Shown here: one piece after another, positions 8,270 to 17,000 of the stretch | Position numbering within the stretch: the stretch's first letter is position 1 | How the letters are laid out: each line of letters begins with the position of its first letter | Source of the DNA: Streptomyces dangxiongensis | GTDB taxonomy: Bacteria; Actinomycetota; Actinomycetes; Streptomycetales; Streptomycetaceae | Direction of reading: 5' to 3' | DNA length: 64,000 nt | Assembly (NCBI RefSeq): GCF_003675325.1 | Contig: NZ_CP033073.1 | Span: 1,302,001-1,366,000 of the forward strand | The notes under the pieces: generated by a model | Databases searched by the model: none | The model's input: the letters and a program-made list of their open reading frames with translations, nothing else | Told to the model about the DNA's origin: nothing | Position numbers and translations under genes: made by a program

Positions 8270-8287
8270 CGGGCCTAGGCTGGGGGT

Positions 8288-9157
8288 GTGTACGAACCGA
8301 CGCAGTTGCGCACCTTCCTGGCGGTCGCCCAGACGTTGAGCTTCACGCAGGCGGCCCGGCGGCTCGGGCTGCGCCAGTCCACGGTCAGCCAGCATGTGCG
8401 CCGGCTGGAGGACGCGGCCGGCCGGCTGCTGTTCTCGCGGGACACCCACGCGGTGGAGCTGACCGGGGACGGCGAGGCGATGCTGGGGTTCGCCCGCCGG
8501 ATCCTGGCGGTGCACGAGCAGGCGACGGCGTTCTTCACCGGGACGCGCGTGCGTGGCCGGCTGCGTTTCGGTGCCTCGGAGGACTTCGTGCTGACCCGGC
8601 TTCCGGAGATCCTGGAGGCCTTCCGGTACGACCACCCGGAGGTCGACCTGGAGCTGACGGTGGAGCTGTCCGGCACCCTGCACGAGCGGCTGGCCGCCGG
8701 GAAGCTGGACCTGGTGCTGGCCAAGCGGCGGCCGGAGGATTCCCGCGGCACGCTGGTCTGGCGCGACGACCTGGTGTGGATCGGCGCCGAGCGGCTGCGC
8801 CTGGACCCCGACCGGCCGGTGCCGCTGATCGTGTACCCGCCGCCCGGCCTCACCCGGGCCCGAGCGCTGGAGGTGCTGGAGCGGCAGGGCCGGCAGTGGC
8901 GGATCGTGTGCACCAGCGGCAGCCTCAACGGGCTCATCGCCGCGGCCCGGGCCGGGCTCGGCGTGATGGCCCACTCCCGCCGGCTGATCCCGCCCGGCCT
9001 GTTCCGGCTGCCCGAGCGCTCCGGCCTGCCCGAACTGGGAAAGGTCGACTTCGTCCTCGCCCACGGCCGCCACCGGGGCGCCACCGAGGGCGCCGCCGAC
9101 GCCCTGGCGGCAGCGGTCCTGGCAGGCGGAGAACGACTCCGGCGGCGGGGCGGGTGA
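8288..9157 (+). CDS. LysR-family transcriptional regulator
   Basis: A 289-aa regulator with an N-terminal winged helix-turn-helix at about residues 3-62 (LRTFLAVAQTLSFTQAARRL, then QSTVSQHVRRLE). A periplasmic-binding-like effector domain begins at about residue 90 (GRLRFGASEDFVL). The GTG at 8288 has no Shine-Dalgarno sequence but lies 7 nt after TAGGCT, suggesting a leaderless transcript. It is divergent from the SBF-like transporter, the presumed target. The last residues (ERLRRRGG) are basic. Confidence 0.92.
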   Translation: MYEPTQLRTFLAVAQTLSFTQAARRLGLRQSTVSQHVRRLEDAAGRLLFSRDTHAVELTGDGEAMLGFARRILAVHEQATAFFTGTRVRGRLRFGASEDFVLTRLPEILEAFRYDHPEVDLELTVELSGTLHERLAAGKLDLVLAKRRPEDSRGTLVWRDDLVWIGAERLRLDPDRPVPLIVYPPPGLTRARALEVLERQGRQWRIVCTSGSLNGLIAAARAGLGVMAHSRRLIPPGLFRLPERSGLPELGKVDFVLAHGRHRGATEGAADALAAAVLAGGERLRRRGG

Positions 9158-9612
9158 CGGGGCGGGGGGCGGGTGGAGGAGCCGAGTGGCGGCCGGCTTC
9201 CGCGGCGGCGTGGCCGACGGCGCCGACAGGGCTGACGGCGGGAGTCGGTGCCAGCGGGGCCGGGGGTACGTCAACTGCATGACGCGGCGGACAGGGGCAC
9301 GGGATTCCGGACCGCCCAGGCCCGGGCTCCCGGATGCCCGGACTCCGGCCCGGGGCCGCGCGGGCGCGCGCAGGGCCGTAATCGGCCGGTACAGATTCGG
9401 TGGAGATTACGGTACCGAAACTTACTGACCCGTCAGTATTGTGTCCGGCCCTTACCCATGTGCGGGCATTTCACGAACCCGGGCCGGGAAGAACGTGAGG
9501 TTTGCTACGTTTCCGTACCCCTCCCGCACACCGGCCGGGTGGGGTAGCTTTCACGGCCTGACGGCGGTGTGCCGGCCAACGCCACTGAGGCGCGAGACGC
9601 AGGGGAGCGAGG
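9158..9612. other. Non-coding interval between lysR and the acyl-CoA ligase gene
   Basis: This 455-bp interval has no convincing gene. The first 250 bp are featureless GC-rich sequence. The second half is less GC-rich and holds the palindrome described at 9423-9438, so it is likely the promoter region of the downstream ligase gene. Confidence 0.6.
9423..9438. promoter_or_regulatory. TetR-type palindrome upstream of the acyl-CoA ligase gene
   Basis: TACTGAC-CC-GTCAGTA is a perfect 7-bp inverted repeat around two bases, 175 bp before the ligase start. The half-site resembles operators of TetR-family regulators of fatty-acid degradation in actinobacteria (from memory). Its location before a fatty-acyl-CoA ligase gene fits. 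Confidence 0.5.
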
Positions 9613-11441
9613 TTGCGCGAGTTCACCAACCCGCCGCTGGAGTCGCCGGTGCCGGCCGGTGGTCTGGCGGACGTCGTCTTCGAGCATGCCGAGACCGACC
9701 CGCTGCACATCGCCCTCGGCCGCAAGGACGCCTCCGGGCAGTGGCGGGACGTGACCGCGGCCGGGTTCCGCGACGAGGTCATGGCGCTCGCCAAGGGCCT
9801 CCTCGCCCGTGGCGTCCGCTTCGGCGACCGCGTCGCGATCATGTCCCCCACCCGCTACGAGTGGACCCTGTTCGACTTCGCGCTGTGGACGATCGGCGCC
9901 CAGGTCGTGCCCGTCTATCCGACGTCCTCGGCCGAGCAGTGCTTCTGGATGCTGCACGACGCCGAGGTCTCCGCGGCGGTCGTCGAGCACGAGGACCACG
10001 CCATGACCATCGCCACGGTCATCGGCCGGCTGCCCCGGCTGCGCGAGCTGTGGCAACTGGACGCCGGCTGCGTGCAGGAGCTGTACGACGCCGGGGCGCA
10101 CCTGGAGGACGAGGTCGTGCACCGGCACCGGCAGGCCGTCACCCCGGACTCGGTCGCCACGGTCATCTACACCTCGGGCACCACCGGCCGGCCCAAGGGC
10201 TGTGTCCTCTCGCACGGCAACTTCATGTTCGAGGCGGACACCGTCATCCGGCGGTGGGAGCCGGTGTTCCACTCGAAGAAGGGCGACGAGGCGTCGACCC
10301 TGCTGTTCCTGCCGCTGGCGCACGTCTTCGGGCGGATGGTGGAGGTCGCCGCGATCCGCGGCCGGGTCCGCTTCGGGCACCAGCCGCAGTTGAACGCCGC
10401 CGCCCTGCTGCCCGACCTGGCCGCGTTCCGCCCGACGTTCATCCTCGCGGTCCCCCTACATCTTCGAGAAGGTGTTCGGCGCGGCTCGCCGCAAGGCCGA
10501 GAAGGACGGCCGGGCCGGGGCGTTCGAGAAGGCCGTCGACATCGCCGTGAACTACGCCGAGGCCGTCGAGGCCAAGGCCTGGGGCACCGGGCCCGGCCCG
10601 TCGGCGGGGCTGCGGATGCAGCACCAGCTCTACGACAAGCTGGTGTACGCGAAGATCCGCGCCGCGATGGGCGGCCGGCTGCGCAACGCGATGTCCGGCG
10701 GATCGGCGATGGACCGCCGGCTGGGACTGTTCTTCGCGGGCGCGGGCGTGCAGATCTACGAGGGTTACGGCCTGACCGAGTCGACGGCCGCGGCGACCGC
10801 CAACCCGCCCGGGCGCACCCGCTACGGCACCGTCGGGCAGGCCGTCCCGGGCGTCACCGTGCACATCGCCGACGACGGGGAGATCTGGCTGCACGGCGGC
10901 AACGTCTTCCAGGGCTACCTCAACAACCAGAAGGCCACCGACGAGAGCCTGCACGACGGCTGGCTGGCCACCCGGGGACATCGGTGCCCTGGACGGGGAC
11001 GGCTATCTGACCATCACCGGCCGCAAGAAGGAGATCCTGGTGACCTCCGGCGGCAAGAGCGTCTCCCCGGGCGCGCTGGAGGAACGGGTCCGCGACCATC
11101 CGCTGGTCAGCCAGTGCATCGTCGTCGGCAACGACCGCCCGTACATCGCCGCCCTGGTCACACTCGACCAGGAGGCGGTCGCCCACTGGCTCCAGATGCG
11201 CAACAAGCCGAGACCGGTCCCGGCCGAGCTGGTGCGCGACCCGGACCTGGAGGCCGAGGTGCGGCGGGCGGTGGTCGCCGCGAACACGCTCGTCTCCCAG
11301 GCCGAGTCGATCCGCACCTTCCGCATCCTGGCCCAGCCGTTCACCGAGGAGCACGGCCTGCTGACGCCGTCGCTGAAGTTGAAGCGCAAGGCGATCGAGA
11401 AGGCGTACGCACGCGAGGTCGAGGCGCTGTACCAGTCGTGA
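9613..11441 (+). pseudogene. Long-chain acyl-CoA ligase (FadD-type), two frameshifts
   Basis: An AMP-forming acyl-CoA synthetase of about 607 aa if repaired, which would activate fatty acids with ATP and CoA. The N-terminal part has the P-loop-like YTSGTTGRPKG and the LPLAHVFGRM motif. The middle part carries YEGYGLTES, and the end carries GRKKEILVTSGGK with its conserved Lys and a final LKLKRKAIE. The frame breaks twice. At 10452-10456 a run of five C should be four (family VPYIFEKVF). At about 10971-10973 CACCCGGGG should be CACCGGGG (family LATGDIG). Both are single-base insertions. As written, no full-length enzyme is made. It could be a genuine pseudogene or an assembly artefact. Confidence 0.8.
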
Positions 11442-11566
11442 GGCGCCGTTCGCGGTGTGACGCGTGACATGGATCGGATCGGATCGCGTGGTCAGGAATG
11501 CACGGCGGCCCGTGATCGTTGAGCATGTCGGTACCACCTGTCGACAAACGAAGGATCAAGAGGCTC

Positions 11567-12403
11567 GTGAGCAGCAAGGTCCCCCCGATCATCCTCAACA
11601 ACGGCGTCGAGATGCCCCAGCTCGGCTTCGGCGTCTGGCAGGTGCCGGACGACGAGGCCGAGCGGGCCGTCGCCACGGCGCTCGAAGCCGGGTACCGCAG
11701 TATCGACACCGCGGCGATCTACGGCAACGAAGAGGGCACCGGCAAGGCCATCGCCGCCTCCGGCCTTCCCCGTGAGGACGTCTTCGTCACCACCAAGCTC
11801 TGGAACAGCGACCAGGGGTACGACTCCACGCTGCGCGCCTTCGACGCGTCGCTGGAGAAGCTGGGTCTCGACTACGTCGACCTGTACCTGATCCACTGGC
11901 CGCTGCCCTCCCGGGACAAGTACACCGACACGTACAAGGCGTTCGAGAAGCTGCACGCGGACGGCCGTGTCCGCGCCATCGGCGTCTCCAACTTCCTGCC
12001 CGAGCACCTGCGCCGGCTGATCTCCGAGACCTCCGTCGTCCCGGCGGTCAACCAGATCGAGCTGCACCCGCACCTCCAGCAGGAGGCCGCCCGCGGGTTC
12101 CACGCGGAGCACGGCATCGCCACCGAGGCGTGGTCGCCGCTCGGCCAGGGCAAGGGCCTGCTGGAGGTGCCGGCGGTGGTCGCCATCGCGCGCAAGCACG
12201 AGCGCACCCCGGCCCAGGTCGTGCTGCGCTGGCACGTGCAGCTCGGCAACGTCGTCATCCCGAAGTCGGTGACGCCGTCCCGGATCAAGGAGAACATCGA
12301 GGTGTTCGACTTCGAGCTGGACGACGAGGACCTCGCGGCGATCAGCGCCCTCGACGAGGACCGGCGTCTGGGCCCCGACCCGGCCGCCTTCGACGTGGCC
12401 TGA
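11567..12403 (+). CDS. Aldo/keto reductase (2,5-diketo-D-gluconate reductase type)
   Basis: A 278-aa NADPH-dependent (alpha/beta)8-barrel carbonyl reductase of the AKR5-like group. The catalytic tetrad is Asp48 and Tyr52 (SIDTAAIYGNE), Lys77 (TTKLWN) and His110 (LIHWPLP). The coenzyme motif IPKSVTPSRIKEN lies near the C-terminus. GTG 11567 is selected over an upstream ATG because GAGG precedes it and the family N-terminus (PPIILNNGVEMP) begins here. The gene is monocistronic and closed by a strong hairpin. The physiological substrate is unknown. Confidence 0.92.
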   Translation: MSSKVPPIILNNGVEMPQLGFGVWQVPDDEAERAVATALEAGYRSIDTAAIYGNEEGTGKAIAASGLPREDVFVTTKLWNSDQGYDSTLRAFDASLEKLGLDYVDLYLIHWPLPSRDKYTDTYKAFEKLHADGRVRAIGVSNFLPEHLRRLISETSVVPAVNQIELHPHLQQEAARGFHAEHGIATEAWSPLGQGKGLLEVPAVVAIARKHERTPAQVVLRWHVQLGNVVIPKSVTPSRIKENIEVFDFELDDEDLAAISALDEDRRLGPDPAAFDVA

Positions 12404-12422
12404 TCCCCCGGATCCGAACGGA

Positions 12423-12489
12423 CCGGTCCGGCGCCGGACCGGATCACACAGCGGCCGTGCGCCCCGCGCAGCAGCGGGGCGCACGGCCG
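12423..12489. terminator. Tandem palindrome and 16-bp hairpin, bidirectional terminator
   Basis: A perfect 20-bp palindrome at 12423-12442 (arm CCGGTCCGGC) is followed by a 16-bp perfect stem, 12452-12467 with 12474-12489, around a 6-nt loop. It lies between convergent genes (the AKR and the ABM-like gene) and probably ends both transcripts. Confidence 0.75.
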
Positions 12490-12529
12490 TCTGCGCAGCA
12501 CCGTTCCGCACGGCGGGCGGCTCGGGCGC

Positions 12530-13141
12530 TCAGTCGAGGCGCACGTCCGCGTACGTCACCTCGAACTCCTCCAGGCCGACCACGTCCGCGTGCGCCTTAG
12601 CCGTCGCGGCGTGGCGCGCGCTCGCCATGGCCGCGCGCGAGGCGGCCAGGCAGCCGCGGTCGGTGAACAGGGCGCCGGCGATCCCGCGGCCCCTCAGGCG
12701 GTCGATCAGCAGGGTGATCCTGGCCAGCCCCGGCAGGGATTCGGCCCGCGGCACCACCGTCGCCCGGAAGGTGTCGATGACCAGGTCCCCGTCCGGGGGG
12801 TCGAACTCCAGCCGGGTGACACGCAGTCCGCCGCCCTGGAGGGGGTGTGCGAGGTGGTGGACCACCGCCGCCTCGTAGCCGGCGACCGCCACCGTCCCCG
12901 CGAAGGGCTCCAGGAGTCCCGCCCGCCGCTCGCGCATCACCTCGTCGCTGTTGCGGCGCGCCTCCTCGGTCTCCCACCAGCTCGCCGTGAGGATCTTGCC
13001 GAGGTCCCGGTCCGTGAAGACGCTCGCGCCGCGGTACCCGGGGCGTTCCTCCAGCAGGTCCCGCCCCTGGCTGTTCAGGGACCGTACGGCCGAGTCGAGC
13101 AGTGCCGGATCGCCGGTCGCGTACACCGTGCGCACGAACAT
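12530..13141 (-). CDS. Antibiotic biosynthesis monooxygenase (ABM)-like dimeric alpha/beta-barrel protein
   Basis: A protein of about 203 aa. The N-terminal half (FVRTVYATGDPALLD, later PGYRGASVFTD and ILTASWWETEEARR) fits the ferredoxin-like ABM fold. The second half may be a second such repeat (VIDTFRATVVPRAESLPGLARITLLIDRL). ABM proteins act as small oxygenases or are of unknown function. ATG 13141, preceded by GGGAGG and GCGAGG, is preferred to an upstream start. It stands alone and is convergent with the AKR gene. Substrate and activity cannot be inferred. Confidence 0.7.
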   Translation of the reverse strand: MFVRTVYATGDPALLDSAVRSLNSQGRDLLEERPGYRGASVFTDRDLGKILTASWWETEEARRNSDEVMRERRAGLLEPFAGTVAVAGYEAAVVHHLAHPLQGGGLRVTRLEFDPPDGDLVIDTFRATVVPRAESLPGLARITLLIDRLRGRGIAGALFTDRGCLAASRAAMASARHAATAKAHADVVGLEEFEVTYADVRLD

Positions 13142-13314
13142 GAGCCTCGCCTCCCGGACACTGTGACCGCCCGGCACCGCCGGACAGGTACGGCACATCC
13201 GACCTCTCCAGTCTCACGGGCGTGGCAGAGCCCCGCAATACGCGCACGATTCAGCCGTTCGCACCCCGCAGCTTGACGCGAGCATGGCGGCGGGGCACGG
13301 TGGAGGACATCTGG

Positions 13315-13331
13315 TAAGGAAACTTTCCTAA
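13315..13331 (+). promoter_or_regulatory. Chitosanase operator-like palindrome (CsnR type)
   Basis: TAAGGAAACTTTCCTAA is an inverted repeat (arms TTAGGAAA with one mismatch) ending 17 bp before the GH75 start. From memory it matches, with one difference, the palindrome found before Streptomyces chitosanase genes and bound by the ROK repressor CsnR. Confidence 0.6.
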
Positions 13332-13347
13332 CAGAAAGGTCCCTCCC

Positions 13348-14043
13348 ATGCGCCTACGCACCCTGTCCCTCGCCGCGGCCTCCGGCACCGCCCTGCTCGC
13401 CGCCGGACTCCTGCCCGCGCACGCCTCCGCCACCCCCACGCCCAGGTCGGCTCAGGAGGGCACGGTCAGCGCCGCCGACCTGCTCTCGAAGGTGACGTCC
13501 TGTTCGCAGGTCTCCAACGGCAAGTATCGCACCGACGAGGAGACGTCGGCCACGGTCCCCGTGTGCGGCAAGAACGGCGCGGTGTTCTGGAAGGCCGACC
13601 TGGACATCGACTGCGACGGCCAGCGCACCGCCAACTGCAACGAGGACCGCGACCCCTGGTACCAGGACGACACCGCCTTCCACCAGTCCGACGGCAAGCC
13701 GCTGAAGGCGGAGACGCTGCCGTACGTCGTCGTGCCCAGCACCAGCAGCATCTGGAACTACTCCAACGCCGGCATCAAGGGTGGCGGCGTGGTCGCCGTC
13801 ATCTACAACAACAAGGTCGAGTACGCCGTAGTCGGCGACACCGGCCCCACGAAGATCATCGGTGAGGCGTCGTACGCCACCGCCAAGGCGCTCGGCATCG
13901 ACCCCGACCCGGCCACCGGCGGCGCCGAATCGGGCGTGACCTACATCCTGTTCAAGAACTCCAAGGTCTCCCCCATCGAAAGCCACAGCGCCGCGGTCAC
14001 CCTGGGAAACCAGCTCGCCCAGCAGTTCCTCGCGAACAACTGA
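13348..14043 (+). CDS. Secreted GH75 chitosanase
   Basis: A 231-aa secreted enzyme predicted to hydrolyse chitosan. A signal peptide covers residues 1-28 (MRLRTLSLAAASG through AHASA). The GH75 core shows VFWKADLDIDCDGQ with the family Asp pair, YQDDTAFHQSDGK, LPYVVVPS and the GDTGPTKIIGEASYATAKAL block. Four Cys probably form disulfides. The ATG follows an AGAAAGG element. The palindrome just upstream suggests repression until chitosan oligomers appear. It is a single gene, convergent with the methyltransferase. Confidence 0.9.
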   Translation: MRLRTLSLAAASGTALLAAGLLPAHASATPTPRSAQEGTVSAADLLSKVTSCSQVSNGKYRTDEETSATVPVCGKNGAVFWKADLDIDCDGQRTANCNEDRDPWYQDDTAFHQSDGKPLKAETLPYVVVPSTSSIWNYSNAGIKGGGVVAVIYNNKVEYAVVGDTGPTKIIGEASYATAKALGIDPDPATGGAESGVTYILFKNSKVSPIESHSAAVTLGNQLAQQFLANN

Positions 14044-14065
14044 CACCGTCCCCGGTGGCGAGCCG

Positions 14066-14983
14066 TCAGGCCGGCCGTACCGCGACGTGCACCGTGTAGG
14101 CGCCGAGGACGAACAGGTCCGGCCGCAGGTGCACGCTCGCCGGGTCGGACGGGTCGAGCAGCCGGTCGAGGGTGGCCCGGTCCCCGGCGTCGAGGGCGTC
14201 GCCGACGCCTTCACGCAGCCGGGACAGGTGCGCGGCGGCGTAGGCGCGGGTCCGGCCGGCGGCGGGGGCGGGCAGGTCGAGCAGGAAGGTGCGGGTGCGG
14301 GTGCGGCCGAGACCGGCGGCCCTCAGCAGGGCGGGCCAGTCCTCGGTCTCGGCGGTCGAACCGGGCAGGTCGGCCCGCATCCGCGCGAACCACTCCGCCT
14401 CCAGCGCGTCCAGCCGCGCCTCGAGCCCGGGACGGCCGATGCCGATGTCCCGGGGCAGGAAGCGGGAAGGCAGACCGCCTTCGAGCAGTGCCAGCGTGCC
14501 GCCGGGGGCGAGCCGCCCGGCGAACGCCGCGAGCCCGGCGCGCTGGTCGCCGAGGTGATGCAGGGTGCGGCTGGCCCACAGCAGGCCGGCCGGCCCCTCC
14601 AGCTCGGCGAGCACGCCGGGCAGTTCACCGGCGAGGGTGCCGAAGCGGTCGGCGACGCCCTGGCGGTCGGCCCGGGCCCGGGCGCGCTCCAGCAGCGGCG
14701 CGGTGCCGTCGACGGCGACGACGCGGGCGCCGGGGAACGCCTCGGCGAACAGACAGGAGACGACCCCGGGGCCGCTGCCCGCGTCCACGATCAGGCCCGG
14801 CCCGGTCACTTCCTGGGCGAGCCACGCCATGGCCTGCTCGTAGACGGGGGTGAACAGTTCCGCCTGCGTCTCCAGCAGCGAACCCAGCTCGTTCCAGTCG
14901 ATGTCCGTGCCGTGCCCGTGGCCGTGGCTGTGCTGGTGTGCGGTGCCGGGGTGGTCGTGGTGGTCGTGGTGGTCGTGCGCCAT
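14066..14983 (-). CDS. Class I SAM-dependent methyltransferase with His-rich N-terminus
   Basis: A 305-aa methyltransferase. The SAM motif I is LIVDAGSGPGVVS at about residue 65, followed by VVAVDGTAPLLERA. An acidic-aromatic post-motif (LWASRTLHHLGD) and a beta-strand end (GGTLALLEGG) follow. The first 25 residues form a striking His/Asp/Gly stretch with about ten His (HDHHDHHDHP, then HQHSHGHGHG), as in metal-binding tails. The C-terminal region contains no known accessory domain. It is a single gene, convergent with the chitosanase. The acceptor is unknown. Confidence 0.85.
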   Translation of the reverse strand: MAHDHHDHHDHPGTAHQHSHGHGHGTDIDWNELGSLLETQAELFTPVYEQAMAWLAQEVTGPGLIVDAGSGPGVVSCLFAEAFPGARVVAVDGTAPLLERARARADRQGVADRFGTLAGELPGVLAELEGPAGLLWASRTLHHLGDQRAGLAAFAGRLAPGGTLALLEGGLPSRFLPRDIGIGRPGLEARLDALEAEWFARMRADLPGSTAETEDWPALLRAAGLGRTRTRTFLLDLPAPAAGRTRAYAAAHLSRLREGVGDALDAGDRATLDRLLDPSDPASVHLRPDLFVLGAYTVHVAVRPA

Positions 14984-15131
14984 GGTGGTCAGCCTCTCTT
15001 CCGGATGCGGTCAGCGTGCGACGGCACACCGGACGAGGGCCACCCGCGTTGCCGGTACGGCAAAATCCGGGCGCGCCCCGGCAGGGCCAGACCCATGGCC
15101 CCCGGGACGGCACACGGGGTTCGGGGCGTGG

Positions 15132-15170
15132 TCCGCCGGGGCCCGGCCGGTGGGGTCCGGCCCCGGCGGA
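15132..15170 (-). terminator. Hairpin downstream of the GH6 gene
   Basis: A perfect 12-bp stem (TCCGCCGGGGCC at 15132-15143 with its complement at 15159-15170, 15-nt loop) lies 12 bp beyond the GH6 stop on the minus strand. It probably ends the GH5-GH6 operon. Confidence 0.6.
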
Positions 15171-15181
15171 TCCTCACCCGG

Positions 15182-16966
15182 CTAGGGAAGCGCCGGGTAC
15201 GCGTTCTGCATAAGCTGCTGGAACTGGGCGGAGAACCAGTGCCCGGCCAGCGGCGAGTTGGGCAGCGCGCCCGTGGGGCTGTTGCCGTTGCGACCGTTGC
15301 CGCCGTAGGTGGGGTCGCACATCCGGTCGAAGCCCTTGCCCTCGTCGTTGTTGATGGCGGAGCTGGCTCCGTCCGACTCCCCCGGGGGCTTCACCCACAC
15401 GTAGGCGTCGATCCCGGCCGCGGGGGCCGCGATCGGCCGTTCGCCGAGGCCCGCGCCGCTCTGGTTGCACCAGTTGCCGACGTGGATGCGCCGGTCGGTC
15501 CGGCTGCCGTTGACGTAGTCGTCGACGGAGGTCAGCGGGCCGGACTTGGTGGGCCGGGCGGCGCCGCCCCAGCCGTTGCGGGAGGTGTCGATCAGCATGC
15601 CGAGACCGGAGTTGAAGCCGGCCGAGACGAGCTTGTCCCGCATCGCCTGGGCGAAGGACTGCTCGTCCACGTACTGGTTCCAGTCCACCCACTTCGACTG
15701 GCGCACGGTCTGCCCGTTCACGCTGTCGGTGACCTTGAAGTACGGCTCCTTGGTGGGGCTGTAGTTGGCGGTGTTGACGATGAAGCCGGTCACGTCGTTC
15801 ACGCCGGCGCCGTTGGTCGTGGCGACCTTGTAGAACTCCTGGACGGCGGGGCCGAGGTTGGTGTCCCAGCCGAGCCAGCCGTGGTGGCCGGCGTCGATGT
15901 AGTTGTAGACGTTCGGGATGGCGCCCAGCTTGTCCAGGGCGTAGCTGACGCCCTTCTCGTAGTTGCCGTTGGACTTCATGGTCGCGCAGGCGTCGGTGCT
16001 GCCGGCGGTGCCACCGGCGTTGGTGATGAGGTTGGGCAGCGAGTCGGGTTCGATGACGGTGGCGATGCGCAGGCCCGCGTACTTGGCGTCGGCCAGGATG
16101 GACGCGATCGGGTCGATGTACTGCGACTTGTACTTGTCGATGTCGTTCGGGCCGAGTTCGCCGTTGGAGGCGAGGGCGGCGCAGTCGCGGCCGGGGAGGT
16201 CGTAGATGACGAGCTGGACGACGAGGTTGCCGGAGCCCTTCTGCTTCAGGGCCTCGTCCAGGTGGGCGCGCAGGCCCATGCTGCCGCCGGCCCCGTTGAT
16301 GGTGGCGATCCGGTCGAGCCAGACCGCGGTGGGCTGGTTGGCGACGCGGCTGCCGCCCGGTTCCGCGGCGGCCTTGGCGGACCACTCCGGGTTCACGTAG
16401 ACCTTGGCGCCGGTGTAGGGGTTGTCGGCGCGGCTGCCGGTGTCACCGCCGCCGCCTCCGCCGCCCGTGCCGCCGCCGGTGTCCCCGCCGGTACCGCCAC
16501 CGGTACCGCCGCCGGTACCGCCGCCCGTGCCGCCGCCACCGTCGACGTTGCAGGTGACGCCGTCGAGCGTGAAGGTGGCGGGGACGGAGTTGGTGCCGCT
16601 GTAGGTGCCGTTGAAGCCGAAGCTGACCGAACCGCCGGTCGCGAGGCTGCCGTTGTAGCTCTCGTTGGCGGCGGTGACCGCGGTGCCGCTCTGGGTGAGC
16701 TTGGCGTTCCAGCCGCTGGTGACTTTCTGGGTGCCGCCGTACGACCACTTCACCGCCCAACCGGACTTGGCCGCGGCGTTGTTGGTGACGGTCACGGCGG
16801 CGGTGAAGCCGGTGTCCCACTGGCTCTGGATCTTGTAGTCGACGGTGCAGGGTATGGCGGCGGCGACGGCGTCGGCGGAACCGGCCGGCAGGGCCGCGAA
16901 CGCCGTCCCGGAGGCTCCGGCGAGCAGGCCGAGGGCCACCAGCAGTGTTGTTCGGGTACGACTCAT
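15182..16966 (-). CDS. Secreted GH6 cellulase with N-terminal CBM2
   Basis: A 594-aa secreted cellobiohydrolase/endoglucanase acting on cellulose with inversion. The order is: signal peptide (about residues 1-36), CBM2 (about 38-140, conserved Trp and terminal Cys pair), a (TGGG)n-type Gly/Thr linker, then a GH6 catalytic domain. Catalytic signatures are YDLPGRDCAA (general-acid Asp), IEPDSLPN, DTSRNGWGG and the WVKPPGESDG loop. ATG 16966 is chosen because it starts the signal peptide (MSRTRTTLLVALG) after an AAGGAAA element. It lies 34 bp behind the GH5 gene in the same operon and is likely under the same CebR-type control. Large insert loops suggest an exo-acting enzyme, but this is inference. 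Confidence 0.93.
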   Translation of the reverse strand: MSRTRTTLLVALGLLAGASGTAFAALPAGSADAVAAAIPCTVDYKIQSQWDTGFTAAVTVTNNAAAKSGWAVKWSYGGTQKVTSGWNAKLTQSGTAVTAANESYNGSLATGGSVSFGFNGTYSGTNSVPATFTLDGVTCNVDGGGGTGGGTGGGTGGGTGGDTGGGTGGGGGGGDTGSRADNPYTGAKVYVNPEWSAKAAAEPGGSRVANQPTAVWLDRIATINGAGGSMGLRAHLDEALKQKGSGNLVVQLVIYDLPGRDCAALASNGELGPNDIDKYKSQYIDPIASILADAKYAGLRIATVIEPDSLPNLITNAGGTAGSTDACATMKSNGNYEKGVSYALDKLGAIPNVYNYIDAGHHGWLGWDTNLGPAVQEFYKVATTNGAGVNDVTGFIVNTANYSPTKEPYFKVTDSVNGQTVRQSKWVDWNQYVDEQSFAQAMRDKLVSAGFNSGLGMLIDTSRNGWGGAARPTKSGPLTSVDDYVNGSRTDRRIHVGNWCNQSGAGLGERPIAAPAAGIDAYVWVKPPGESDGASSAINNDEGKGFDRMCDPTYGGNGRNGNSPTGALPNSPLAGHWFSAQFQQLMQNAYPALP

Positions 16967-17000
16967 GGGTGCGGGTTTCCTTATTCGGTGGGTGCGGGGC

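Noticed and set aside
7100..9280. Minus-strand frame fusing the SBF-like transporter to a long N-terminal extension
   Set aside because: The extension is antisense to the LysR gene and low complexity. The GTG 8140 with a GGAG site is the real start.
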